A DNA stretch of 34,708 nt from Crocinitomicaceae bacterium (GTDB lineage: Bacteria; Bacteroidota; Bacteroidia; Flavobacteriales_D; Sanyastnellaceae), in contig PBMY01000024.1 in NCBI GenBank assembly GCA_002722795.1, positions 1 to 34,708 on the forward strand, read 5' to 3'. Each line of letters opens with the position of its first letter. The stretch's first letter is position 1. Positions 17,054 to 26,098 of this stretch are shown here, piece by piece. Below the pieces are notes generated by a model, which saw nothing but the letters and a program-made list of their open reading frames with translations, searched no databases and was not told where the DNA came from. The translations under genes and the position numbers were made by a program.

Positions 17054-17823
17054 CTAGGCAAGAGTATAAATTCCCAAAAGAGAGGTATAACATTTTAGTT
17101 GATTCTTCATCAGAATTAATGAAGATATTAGAAAGTCTTAGGTTTTTATTAAAAAACAAAAACCAAGGAGACGAAAGAATTGCATTATATTCAGAGCAGG
17201 ACTCGCAATGTATATTCCTGTTTGAATCACAACTGTCAAATGCGACGTTTTTAGAAATTACTGAACTTGACGAAACAAACCGTAGAATGCTTAGATACGC
17301 ATTCAGAGATTGGAAGGAAGTTGTTTTAGCGTCTCTTCAAGGTACAAAACTATATGAAGCCCTTGAAAAACATCAGCTTCTGAACATTGATAATGTTAAG
17401 TTGTTTTCTGTTCCTGGAAATTGGGAATCGTTTGAGTGGAAAGTTTGTATCGGTTATCATTTCAACTCTTATGGAGATAATTATTTACCAATTAATGTTG
17501 GGCCATATAAACCTCTTGTAATTACAAATCAGGAACCAGAACCATTATCACCGCCGTCATCTTCACCTGATGACCATGACTCTTCTAATAATCCTTTAAC
17601 AGATTTCCCAACAAGTGAGGTTAATCTGACTTCGATTCCTGCTCAAAAATTTCAGCCTAATTCAGGTTTGAAATATTGGGTGGATGCTAATTGGCGTTGG
17701 CTATTGGCATTTTGTTTAGGATTTTTAATTGCAAGTATTATTTCATGGCTTATTACTAACTGTTGTGATTGTGAAATATCAGATAGATTAGAAGAGATGT
17801 TGTCTAACATTAATCAGAATTAA
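17050..17823 (+). CDS. Hypothetical tail-anchored membrane protein
   Basis: This 257-residue protein has an N-terminal soluble domain (about 1-160) with no recognised family, a Pro/Ser/Asp-rich linker (about 165-200; EPEPLSPPSSSPDDHDSS) and one C-terminal membrane segment (WRWLLAFCLGFLIASIISWL, about 215-237), followed by CCDCE and a short tail. The domain would sit in the cytoplasm if the tail crosses outward. FSVPGNWESFEWKVCIGYHF loosely recalls the end of the SrfA-like domains of two downstream genes, but the match is too weak to claim. Its start is coupled to srfC by a 4-bp overlap, suggesting fixed stoichiometry. It may dock SrfB/SrfC at the inner membrane; this is inference. Confidence 0.75.
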   Translation: MTRQEYKFPKERYNILVDSSSELMKILESLRFLLKNKNQGDERIALYSEQDSQCIFLFESQLSNATFLEITELDETNRRMLRYAFRDWKEVVLASLQGTKLYEALEKHQLLNIDNVKLFSVPGNWESFEWKVCIGYHFNSYGDNYLPINVGPYKPLVITNQEPEPLSPPSSSPDDHDSSNNPLTDFPTSEVNLTSIPAQKFQPNSGLKYWVDANWRWLLAFCLGFLIASIISWLITNCCDCEISDRLEEMLSNINQN

Positions 17824-17825
17824 TC

Positions 17826-18569
17826 ATGAGTTTCAAAGAGAAAATAAATGATTGGTCACACATAATATTTATAATATTATGTACTTTAATACTTATTCTA
17901 GGATTTATGATATTGCGTTTGCCAGAAAGGAAGTGCGACATGTTAGATGACCAATTAATCTCGTTGATATCAGAAGAAATTGAAACTGTTAATTTGTTTC
18001 AGCCTCCAAATGATGCAGAAGTTATCGCAGAAAATGTTACTTGTGGTCCTGAAGCTGGAGGTTACAAAGGACGTACTGCATGGAAACAAATGAAAAGTTA
18101 TGATTTAGGTAGTTCTAAGGGTACAGTGAATATTATTTTTGAGCCATATTTTATGCCGGATAGATTTATTATTTATTACAATAATAAGATATGTATAGAC
18201 ACTGGCTTTAGGGGGAAATTTAATGGATCTGACAACTTAGGAAATCCACTTAGTGCTACATGGAATACGATAGGATCTCCTGATAGAGATGCTTTTATTA
18301 AAGGATTATCCGGTAAAGAAGATCCCATAGTAAAATTAAAGTATCCAAATAAATCAATCCCTGGAACGTTGTCAGATGGTTATCCAAAAGTAATTGATTC
18401 AAAAGGTCACTTTACGATGTCATTTAATAAGAAGCATTCAAATATCAATGAGGCTTTTGTCTACATTTATGCTCCAGGTGCTGATACGGCATGGGATATG
18501 ATAATGGGATGTCCAGGAGAGAATATCCAAGCACCTGCAGGTGGATTTATTGCACCGTCACCTCAATAG
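17826..18569 (+). CDS. Membrane-anchored extracytoplasmic beta-domain protein
   Basis: This 247-residue protein has an N-terminal membrane segment (IIFIILCTLILILGFMILRL, about residues 13-32) and a soluble outer part. Residues about 90-235 carry a beta pattern, GTVNIIFEPYFMPDRFIIYY, then CIDTGFRG, and near the end FVYIYAPGADTAWDMIMGCP. From memory, a PDRFxVxY...DTG pattern occurs in ligand- or carbohydrate-binding modules of secreted proteins. The fold call is moderate and the ligand is unknown. It lies 2 bp after the tail-anchored protein gene. It may be the extracytoplasmic sensor or adaptor of the complex, which is inference. Confidence 0.7.
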   Translation: MSFKEKINDWSHIIFIILCTLILILGFMILRLPERKCDMLDDQLISLISEEIETVNLFQPPNDAEVIAENVTCGPEAGGYKGRTAWKQMKSYDLGSSKGTVNIIFEPYFMPDRFIIYYNNKICIDTGFRGKFNGSDNLGNPLSATWNTIGSPDRDAFIKGLSGKEDPIVKLKYPNKSIPGTLSDGYPKVIDSKGHFTMSFNKKHSNINEAFVYIYAPGADTAWDMIMGCPGENIQAPAGGFIAPSPQ

Positions 18570-18585
18570 TTTGTAAATAATTATC

Positions 18586-19446
18586 ATGAATCTGATTGCA
18601 AAATATTATAATAGTCCTGAATCCAATATCACCCTTTTGAATTTGGACGCTATGGGTAATTACGCAATTTATAATTATGATAGTTTTAAGCATATCCCGA
18701 ACCATGACATTGATTTATATAATTTACTAGGATATCCTGTCCTCAATAATAATGTTCTAGAGTTTTATTCTTTTTATGAAGGGTTAAAAGGTATTGACAG
18801 TTTTGATGATGTTGAAGCATATAGAATTCAAACGGAAATAAGTGATATTATTAATAATGTAAATTCTAGATTAAGTAATAATTCAATTAGAAATAAAATA
18901 GTTGATTTTTTATCAAAACCATGTGATATATTCTCTAATGGTAATGATCATATGATCACCTGGGGTTATTTCGAGCTTAAGATTTCTGATACGATTAATC
19001 AAGATGTGGAACCTATTGATTTAAGTACTTATGTCTCTGAAGCAAGCACTAGAAGAACAGAAGTAGGAGGTGAGATAGGCAACTTAACGGTTTCATTAAT
19101 TTGGGATACAAATGATGATCTTGATTTATTTGTTATCGAACCTGATGGGACAAGAGTTGGCCCGGGAGCGCCTAACAGTAAAAATGGCGGAATATTGGAT
19201 GTAGATGCTAACTTTAAAACGATTACGCCTAATCCCATGGAAAACATCTATTGGGAAACACCTCCAAAAGGAAATTATAAAATTTATATCAGCTGTTTCG
19301 AACGTAGAGAAACAAAGAAGGGGTCCCCAATTAAGTTTGAAGTTGAAGTTTTAAAAACAAGGAGTGAATTGCAAAAATATAGTGGAGAGGTAAAAGCTAT
19401 TAACCGAGAAAATATTCATGTCCCTCTTGAAGTTTTAATTACATAA
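18586..19446 (+). CDS. SrfA-like N-terminal domain fused to YfaP/DUF2135-like domain
   Basis: The 286-residue protein has no signal peptide. Residues about 1-140 (NLLGYPVLNNN, SFYEGLKGIDSF, ITWGYFELK) align by eye with the N-terminus of the next gene's subtilase protein and recall the SrfA family layout. Residues about 165-280 form a YfaP/DUF2135-like beta domain: LTVSLIWDTNDDLDLFVIEP, NGGILDVDAN, ENIYWE, PKGNYKIYISCF. The DLDLFV segment is a likely metal-binding Asp cluster. The protein seems cytoplasmic, although such domains are often found outside. A 16-bp gap separates it from the previous gene and 3 bp from the next. Confidence 0.72.
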   Translation: MNLIAKYYNSPESNITLLNLDAMGNYAIYNYDSFKHIPNHDIDLYNLLGYPVLNNNVLEFYSFYEGLKGIDSFDDVEAYRIQTEISDIINNVNSRLSNNSIRNKIVDFLSKPCDIFSNGNDHMITWGYFELKISDTINQDVEPIDLSTYVSEASTRRTEVGGEIGNLTVSLIWDTNDDLDLFVIEPDGTRVGPGAPNSKNGGILDVDANFKTITPNPMENIYWETPPKGNYKIYISCFERRETKKGSPIKFEVEVLKTRSELQKYSGEVKAINRENIHVPLEVLIT

Positions 19447-19449
19447 AAG

Positions 19450-21468
19450 ATGGCCGATTTTAAATTTCATACATCTTCCAGAAGTGATAATGAATCAATT
19501 AAACTTCTATCCTTCCAAGAGAGCTATGTCTTACATCAAGCTTCGTCTCTTAAAGCTGCTTTAAAAAGTATTAATAGAGAAGATGCTTTAGCATTACCAA
19601 TCCTCAGAGACGGCGTTCAAAATAACAGCATTGATTGGTATTCAAAGTATACCGGATTGCAATCGCTAGATTGTTTCTCTCTAGATGAAAGGCAACGTAT
19701 ACACTCACAATATTTTAATTTTAGGAAAGAAGTTTTAAATAAATTCAGTTCTTCTTCGACTCCTGGACGTTTGTTTCGAGAGATCTTGCCAGATCAGATA
19801 AGTAATGTCAGTCAAGATGGTGAAGCTTATTTTCCCCAGCTATGGTCGAATGGTTCAAGCTTTACCTTGATTTGGGGTATATACCGGAAACAAGATGAGA
19901 TTATTCTTCCGACACTTCTTCGAGGACCGGAAAACCCCTCAGCATTGGGGAAGACCTCATCACCGGGAAACATTCAAGCATCTGAAAATATCGTAGCACT
20001 TGAAAAGCCAATCAGACTGAAAGGTGGTTGGATAATGCTTTTGTTTAGCCTTTTGTTATTGATAGCTATGTACTTTGTAGGTTGTCATAATTGTGATGAT
20101 ATTATTTCACCTCTAACAGGCTCTAGGATTGTAAATCCTGCACCGGGGTTATTACCAAATTATCCAAATAATCCTATCGAACCCGAAGTTGAAATAAGGG
20201 ATTCACTAACAAACTCTAGTCTGCTTAATGTTTTAAATTTATATCCGAAGGATCAAAATGTTGATGTTGTTGAATTTGCAAATGCATTAAAACAGTTCTG
20301 TCCAGACTCTACTATGGAGGTTTTAAGTAGGTGTGAATTCTCAAAAAGATTGATGATTGAGTTTGATTACACGAGCTTTCCCAACATGAAAACAATCTTG
20401 AAAGATTCTCTGAAAATAGGTGGGTATGAATCGTTAATATGGAATCCTAGGTTTTATTCTACTTCTCAATCAACCTACTCTCCTTGTGATAATGGCGAGG
20501 AAAAAGGTTGGCACTTAGAAGCTATAAATTTCAAGGATAATCACATAGAACTTTCAAGCCCTAACATTAAAGTAGCTATTATTGATTCCGGGTTTGATTT
20601 AAATCATGAAGATTTTCATCCTCTTATAGAGGATCAATTTAATTTTCCAGATTATGGTGAATATATATATTTTATTGACGACTATATAGATCCTAAAGGA
20701 TATACCAATGTTGATCATGGAACAAGAGTTAGTGGCGTGTCTTTTTCGGACCCAAATAATAGTATTGGTGCTTGTGGTATTTCTCCAAATTGCACATTTA
20801 TTCCTATTCAAATATCTAATAATAAACGGCCGTCGGAAATCTCATCAACACATATTATAGATGCAATTTTATATTGTGTAAATATTGGCGTGGATATAAT
20901 AAATATGTCATTTGGTGAGCCTGTAGCTTGGACAATAGGCAAAACACAACAACAAATTCAAATGGTGTTAAATGAAAGGGAAGATGAAAGATTGTTTTAT
21001 GAAGAGCTTTATAAAATTTGTGAGGATGCTGGTATTGTATTAGTTATCGCCGCCGGCAACGAGCGTGAATTAGAAGCAAATAACTCAAATTTTACGGCAG
21101 ATTTTTCATACTCTCCTGATGTTAGTTCACTATATCCAATTTATGCAATGTCACATAATATTAATTATGAACTATCATATTTTTCTTCCTATACAAAAAA
21201 TCCCGATTTCTGCACAATTTTAGCTCCCGGAGATGAGATTTGGACTACTCTTGGTGGCGGTGGATGTACTATTGCAACTGGCACTAGTTTTTCAGCTCCT
21301 ATTGTAACTTCTGCTATTGCATTAATGTTAAGTCAAGATGACAATCTAACACCTCAGGAGATTAGAGATATTATCAATAGTGAATCGAAAGTTGAAGTTT
21401 TAGATGGAGTCAATTCTCCTATTCTGAATATTGAATCATTGTTAAATAAGACACAACAACCTTTGTAA
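19450..21468 (+). CDS. SrfA-like domain, transmembrane segment and extracytoplasmic subtilase
   Basis: Three parts can be seen in 672 residues. Residues 1-155 form the SrfA-like domain (NNSIDWYSKYTGL; FTLIWGIYRK). One membrane segment lies at about 192-212 (WIMLLFSLLLLIAMYFVGC). From about 370 to 660 there is a peptidase S8 (subtilase) domain with the full catalytic set: Asp379 in AIIDSGFD, His423 in DHGTRVSG, oxyanion Asn537 in IAAGNE and Ser613 in GTSFSAP. Residues about 250-340 may be a propeptide-like or adaptor domain. Topology implies a cytoplasmic N-terminus and a periplasmic protease. It is a likely effector or processing enzyme of the locus; the substrate is unknown. Confidence 0.88.
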   Translation: MADFKFHTSSRSDNESIKLLSFQESYVLHQASSLKAALKSINREDALALPILRDGVQNNSIDWYSKYTGLQSLDCFSLDERQRIHSQYFNFRKEVLNKFSSSSTPGRLFREILPDQISNVSQDGEAYFPQLWSNGSSFTLIWGIYRKQDEIILPTLLRGPENPSALGKTSSPGNIQASENIVALEKPIRLKGGWIMLLFSLLLLIAMYFVGCHNCDDIISPLTGSRIVNPAPGLLPNYPNNPIEPEVEIRDSLTNSSLLNVLNLYPKDQNVDVVEFANALKQFCPDSTMEVLSRCEFSKRLMIEFDYTSFPNMKTILKDSLKIGGYESLIWNPRFYSTSQSTYSPCDNGEEKGWHLEAINFKDNHIELSSPNIKVAIIDSGFDLNHEDFHPLIEDQFNFPDYGEYIYFIDDYIDPKGYTNVDHGTRVSGVSFSDPNNSIGACGISPNCTFIPIQISNNKRPSEISSTHIIDAILYCVNIGVDIINMSFGEPVAWTIGKTQQQIQMVLNEREDERLFYEELYKICEDAGIVLVIAAGNERELEANNSNFTADFSYSPDVSSLYPIYAMSHNINYELSYFSSYTKNPDFCTILAPGDEIWTTLGGGGCTIATGTSFSAPIVTSAIALMLSQDDNLTPQEIRDIINSESKVEVLDGVNSPILNIESLLNKTQQPL

Positions 21469-21469
21469 T

Positions 21470-22399
21470 ATGGCACGAACCAACCTTTCTTCACTTATTA
21501 GATTAGACGATGCATTTGCTGAATCTCCAAGAATTTCAAGGCTTTTAATGTATGGTTCGATTTTAATTCTTTTCGCTCTTACTTTCTATGGGGCTTGGCT
21601 TTTTACTTGGTCTTGGTTGGTTGCTGTTTTGGTTGCACTTTCATCAACTTTATTGCTATTTTATCTTCAATACAAGGCAATACTAGTTAAATCGGAAAAT
21701 AGGTATGTAAAATTGCCCTTTGTACACATGGTGTTTTTTTTAATACCTCTTTCATGTATGTCTTTTTTCTCATTACATGGGTTAACTCTACATTTCAATT
21801 TTCAAGATGATATTGAAGATGAAATGAAATGCAAAGCAGCAAGTCTTACAGATATGATCAATGACTTTGATCAATTTTATGAAAATGAGATGAATCACGT
21901 TTTTGAGACATACAATGATGCGATTGACAATAACACTCCTTTACCTTGCCAACCATTTAATTTAACAGATGACAAGGTCCAATATTTAAAAAATAAAAGT
22001 TTTGATGAGCGTCTTGAGCGTTTTGATCGACAAGTGAAAAATCCGATTGATCAAAAAATAAATGATTTACGAAAAGATTTATTAACGGAAAATGTTCAAA
22101 ATCATTTAAAATCTGACTATGATTGGTCAACAATTGTGACCACATTAAAAAGCTATGATTTTGAGTTTGATAAAATGATGAAATTACAACAGACCGTATC
22201 TAGTATTATAAATGATAGTTCGACATGTTCATCACTTTCTTCAAATCCAGATGCTTTTATCTACTTGAAGTCACTTACTCAACACTGGGATATTTCAAAA
22301 AGAGGTAAAAATTGGCAGATCATGATGTTGTTAGGTGTTTTATTACTTTTTACAATACTTCCAATTATGACATCTGACCCTTCGTCTCGTGACTATTAA
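21470..22399 (+). CDS. Four-pass inner-membrane protein, unknown family
   Basis: This 309-residue protein has three N-terminal hydrophobic segments (about 24-44, 46-66 and 77-97), a large polar region (about 105-285) with several Cys and predicted helices, and a C-terminal membrane segment (IMMLLGVLLLFTILPIMT, about 286-303). The large loop probably faces the periplasm, but this depends on the number of segments. No family was recognised. It starts 1 bp after the subtilase stop, so the two are surely co-translated. A scaffold or channel role for the complex is possible but unsupported. Confidence 0.72.
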   Translation: MARTNLSSLIRLDDAFAESPRISRLLMYGSILILFALTFYGAWLFTWSWLVAVLVALSSTLLLFYLQYKAILVKSENRYVKLPFVHMVFFLIPLSCMSFFSLHGLTLHFNFQDDIEDEMKCKAASLTDMINDFDQFYENEMNHVFETYNDAIDNNTPLPCQPFNLTDDKVQYLKNKSFDERLERFDRQVKNPIDQKINDLRKDLLTENVQNHLKSDYDWSTIVTTLKSYDFEFDKMMKLQQTVSSIINDSSTCSSLSSNPDAFIYLKSLTQHWDISKRGKNWQIMMLLGVLLLFTILPIMTSDPSSRDY

Positions 22400-22416
22400 A
22401 CAACTAATGATTTATA

Positions 22417-24090
22417 ATGCGTAAAGAAGATTTTTTAAACTCATATTTATGGGATGCAATTGATAATTCTGCATTCAATGCGGCCATTAAGCAGGAGATT
22501 ATTTCATTTGAAGACCTGACTTCAGCGGGCATGAAACAGTTACGTATTGAAGCTATCAAGAATGCGGGAATTCAAGAAGAAATTAAACCAACAACACCTG
22601 TAGAATCATCACCTCCTCCAAAAGTACCAAAAGTAGAAATTTTGCTTTCTGAGCAAAATGGTGCCATCTCTGCTTCATTTCAAATGACAAATGTTGAAGA
22701 ACCTTTGAGGTCAATAACTTGGACAGATGAAGATGACAATGTGATATTGGAAGAACATTTAGGTGATATTAAATCAAACAGTATAAAAGTTGTTATTGTT
22801 GATTACAATAACCAGAGATGTTCGGATAAAAAACTTGTGCCACAGATAGAGATTGTAGCTCCCATTGAAATTTCAGATATAGTAACAACTTCAAAAAAAG
22901 ACAATAATTTAGGTTCAGTAAGTTTTAATGTTTTTGGAGGCAAATCACCCTACGTCATTAAAGTTAATGATGCCTCCAATATTATTATTCATGATGCTAT
23001 ATCCAATGAAAATCATGTTCAGTTTTCTCAACTAGTAGCAGGAGATTATACATTGCATGTTACAGGCTCGAGCTCGCAAGAAGAAATCGTTGCGAAATTC
23101 GAAATCCTTGAAGAAAACAAAGAGGAGAGTTTTGAGCAGTATATAAAAGATAAAGTTATTTCAGGTGTAATATCTCATGATAAGGTTTGTAAAGATTTAG
23201 ACATAACTGAATCCGAGTTGGAGATGATTTTATATCAGTATCAAAAAAACATACCTGTTCCTTGGGATGATACTATTCCTGATATGCCTCATGGTGTTGG
23301 CTCATACACTGATCATTGGCTTTTAGGTGTTGCCGGTAGTGGTAAGACTGCACTTCTTTCTTCTTTAATTCATCATTTGCGAGATAGGCTGTTAGGTGAT
23401 GATATTCACAATCAAAGGCGAGGTACTAATTATAAAAATTATTTATTAGAGTCCAAGAATAAGCAGTGTATGCCTATCCCAACTCCTACAAATAGTTTTG
23501 CTTACTTACCCTTTAATCTTAAAGCTAAAAGATTCAAGAATAAAATGAAGCGAATTCATTTAATTGAGCTAGCAGGGGAGCATGTTCGCAAACTTTTACA
23601 AGAGACTAATGAATTACAAAGATTAGATTGGATTAGGTCTTCTAATGAAAAAGTAATTAGTTTAGTTATCGAACATGATGCTGGTCATGAACAAGAGCAG
23701 ATTTTGATTCAATGTCTTAAATTATTTCAACAAAGAAAAGCATTAGATAAAACATTAAAAATAGCTTTAGTTTTCACCAAAGTTGATACGCTTCAGGAAT
23801 TCCAAGATGGTGCAAGTTATGATGAAATGGAACTTGTTGCTAGAAGAATTTTAAGTGAAAGATTTCCTGTCTTGAAAAACACCATTGAGGGAACTATAGA
23901 TCAGATTAACAATAGTAACAGAAAAGGTTGGTTTAAGTCAGGATTAGATATTGAGTTTAAAGTGTTGCCGCTTACTGTAGCGACTAACCTAGTCAAAAAC
24001 TCGTTTATTAAAAGTTGGGATCCAGAGTATATAGAACGATATGCTTCCTTTATTGAAAGCGGTTTGAAAGCCAAGGATTTAAAAATGTAA
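22417..24090 (+). CDS. P-loop GTPase resembling the DO-GTPase group
   Basis: This 557-residue protein has an N-terminal helical region (1-65), a Pro-rich linker, a beta-sandwich-like middle (about 75-230) and a GTPase domain from about 295. Motifs: Walker A GVAGSGKT (304-311), switch ELAGEH (384-389), and G4 FTKVD (TKVD 454-457). The AGE in place of DxxG, and RRGTNYKNYL after the P-loop, recall the DO-GTPase (double-GTPase, conflict-system) group described by the Aravind laboratory. No membrane segment is seen. It lies 17 bp after the four-pass protein gene and 6 bp before a gene that looks like its partner. The GTPase call is firm; the subgroup is tentative. Confidence 0.75.
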   Translation: MRKEDFLNSYLWDAIDNSAFNAAIKQEIISFEDLTSAGMKQLRIEAIKNAGIQEEIKPTTPVESSPPPKVPKVEILLSEQNGAISASFQMTNVEEPLRSITWTDEDDNVILEEHLGDIKSNSIKVVIVDYNNQRCSDKKLVPQIEIVAPIEISDIVTTSKKDNNLGSVSFNVFGGKSPYVIKVNDASNIIIHDAISNENHVQFSQLVAGDYTLHVTGSSSQEEIVAKFEILEENKEESFEQYIKDKVISGVISHDKVCKDLDITESELEMILYQYQKNIPVPWDDTIPDMPHGVGSYTDHWLLGVAGSGKTALLSSLIHHLRDRLLGDDIHNQRRGTNYKNYLLESKNKQCMPIPTPTNSFAYLPFNLKAKRFKNKMKRIHLIELAGEHVRKLLQETNELQRLDWIRSSNEKVISLVIEHDAGHEQEQILIQCLKLFQQRKALDKTLKIALVFTKVDTLQEFQDGASYDEMELVARRILSERFPVLKNTIEGTIDQINNSNRKGWFKSGLDIEFKVLPLTVATNLVKNSFIKSWDPEYIERYASFIESGLKAKDLKM

Positions 24091-24096
24091 ATCGCT

Positions 24097-25242
24097 ATGA
24101 ACGGAAATATTCATTTTTGGGGAATTGCAGGTGGATTAAACGCTGGTTTTGAGCGGAATTTTTATTCTGAAAAAAATACAATCTTTCCTTTTGATCACTT
24201 TAAACCTAATAGATTTTTAGATGAACGAGTATTTATAAAGAAATTGTTGTCGTTAGGTCTATTTGGAAGGTTAGATATAGTTGATAATACAGCTGCATTT
24301 ACAAGATATATTTCTAATTCTGATCGGCAAGGTAGACCAGCTTTCACAGCTGGAACATATTATTTTAATGATCGCATTGCGCTATCAAATATTGGTTTAA
24401 GTGCTCTAGAGTTAATTGATAATTCAATACGCGAATGTGTAGAAAGTCAAAAGCTGTATGTTTTAGGTAATCTTAATTATCCAAAACTAGATTTATCTGT
24501 GTTAGATGAATTTGGACATAATAATATTCCATGGCAAACGGCTTACCATGGCAAAAAAACCCCTAAAACCCTTATCGTTCAAGGGTGTGATGATGAGTCT
24601 ATAAAGTACTTGTTAGGAAAGATAAGCTCCTCAACGACGTCAAATATTATCATTTATTTTATTGATAACAACTCTGATTTACCACTAGACTTATCAGATG
24701 TCCTATCACCTTCCTCTATTAAAAACATCATAGTATTAGACTATAAATCTCCTGATTTTCTTAATGAATTCGAAGAACTCCTTTTTAAGACACGATCTAC
24801 ATTAAAATCGTTTTTTGCGAAATACTTAAAACACATTTTGTTCATTCTATCTATTGGTTTGATTTTTTGTGTTTTCATGTTTGATTGGAAATCTATGCTT
24901 TTTCAGAAGAATGCTAGCATTCCACCTCATCTGAATCAAATTTCTTTTGCTTCATCTGCACAAAATCCTGATGTTTATCTATTTGACACTCTTGATTTTG
25001 AATTAAAGTGTGATTCTAAATTGGATAATGACAGTTGCATAATTCTTCAATCTACTACACATCCAAGTCTTATATTTCGTCCTGTTGAATTACGCGTGAT
25101 TAATTTAGATTCTAACATTTATCTATTTAGAACAATTCTTGAAAATGACACCACTAGTTTGTTAGGTGGTGCTGTTCAAATCAATGCCAGTATTTCTGGT
25201 TATTCAGACACACTATCAACTAGTTTTCAATTAGATATTTAG
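24097..25242 (+). CDS. GTPase-linked membrane protein with extracytoplasmic C-terminus
   Basis: This 381-residue protein has an N-terminal domain of about 240 residues (HFWGIAGGLNAGFERNF; SNSDRQGRPAFTAGTYYF) which may be a GTPase-associated GAP1-N-like module, based only on its place next to the GTPase and the DRQGRPAF-type strand. One membrane segment follows (about 247-266, ILFILSIGLIFCVFMFDW), then a beta-rich C-terminal domain of about 110 residues with two Cys (DSKLDNDSCIIL). The N-terminal domain would face the GTPase in the cytoplasm. It is flanked by 6-bp and 1-bp gaps. The family call is weak. Confidence 0.65.
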   Translation: MNGNIHFWGIAGGLNAGFERNFYSEKNTIFPFDHFKPNRFLDERVFIKKLLSLGLFGRLDIVDNTAAFTRYISNSDRQGRPAFTAGTYYFNDRIALSNIGLSALELIDNSIRECVESQKLYVLGNLNYPKLDLSVLDEFGHNNIPWQTAYHGKKTPKTLIVQGCDDESIKYLLGKISSSTTSNIIIYFIDNNSDLPLDLSDVLSPSSIKNIIVLDYKSPDFLNEFEELLFKTRSTLKSFFAKYLKHILFILSIGLIFCVFMFDWKSMLFQKNASIPPHLNQISFASSAQNPDVYLFDTLDFELKCDSKLDNDSCIILQSTTHPSLIFRPVELRVINLDSNIYLFRTILENDTTSLLGGAVQINASISGYSDTLSTSFQLDI

Positions 25243-25243
25243 T

Positions 25244-26059
25244 ATGACTTTTGAAAGATTAAAACCATTTTTAGTATTAATTCTGCTTGGAATACTCCTT
25301 ATTGGTGGTAAACTATACTTTGATTACACACAAAAAATCGCTGATATAAAAGATGATAATAATAAAGCAATACTTGACTGTGAAAAATATAGAGATCATT
25401 TTAATGCATTTATTAACGAAACAACAGATTTTAACTCTTTAAATATTTCCGAAACCATTGATTCAATTAATGCTTCAAAAATCGAGTTGAAATGTAAAAA
25501 AGATATAGATGCTCTTGTTCAGAAGTGTAAAAAGAAGCAATTAGATTTTCTTTCTGGTCAATGTCATAATCCTAATATTCAAGTATTAATTGATGAATTC
25601 ATGAATTGTACTTTAGGAAGTTCATTCCAAGGTGATGCGCAAGAAATTTTAGATTGTATTGAGTACCTGAATAATTCTTATCAAGCTGACTTAAATGATT
25701 TTGTATATAATTGTAAGAAGACTGCAGAAAATACTCCGTGGACTTCATCTATATGGAACAGTAAGGCAGAAAATTCAAAAATAACTAAAAACTTAAATGC
25801 TGTTAGTTCATGTCACTGTTGTAGAACTCTCAAAAATGAAGTAAACATTGAGTTGAATAAATGGAAAAGCAAACATAAATATTATGCTAATCAATATAAA
25901 CTCCTTCAAGAAAGCTATGAAATGAAAGATTCAGATGGCCCAAGAGATAGAACAATAATTGACGGTTCATCGTTTCAAAAAGCATTAAATAATTTGCCAA
26001 AAGGAAGTTATTATTACAATCTTCATACTAACAGCGGTCTTTCATTTCATAATCCTTAA
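25244..26059 (+). CDS. Membrane-anchored Cys-rich extracytoplasmic protein
   Basis: The 271-residue product has a membrane anchor near the N-terminus (about residues 8-26, LVLILLGILLIGGKLYF) and a helical, charged outer part with about ten Cys, including CHCC, spaced as in a disulfide-bonded or metal-binding helical domain. No family was recognised. It begins 1 bp after the previous stop. Together with the other Cys-rich outer proteins of this array it suggests an oxidising periplasmic environment for the assembled complex. Function is unknown. Confidence 0.7.
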   Translation: MTFERLKPFLVLILLGILLIGGKLYFDYTQKIADIKDDNNKAILDCEKYRDHFNAFINETTDFNSLNISETIDSINASKIELKCKKDIDALVQKCKKKQLDFLSGQCHNPNIQVLIDEFMNCTLGSSFQGDAQEILDCIEYLNNSYQADLNDFVYNCKKTAENTPWTSSIWNSKAENSKITKNLNAVSSCHCCRTLKNEVNIELNKWKSKHKYYANQYKLLQESYEMKDSDGPRDRTIIDGSSFQKALNNLPKGSYYYNLHTNSGLSFHNP

Positions 26060-26098
26060 TTTTTGGTGTCTTTTAACTCACACAATATCTTGATTGCT

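Noticed and set aside
26063-26098. TTG start for the barrel-like protein
   Set aside because: Starting at ATG 26099 gives a normal signal peptide; the extra 12 residues would spoil the n-region.
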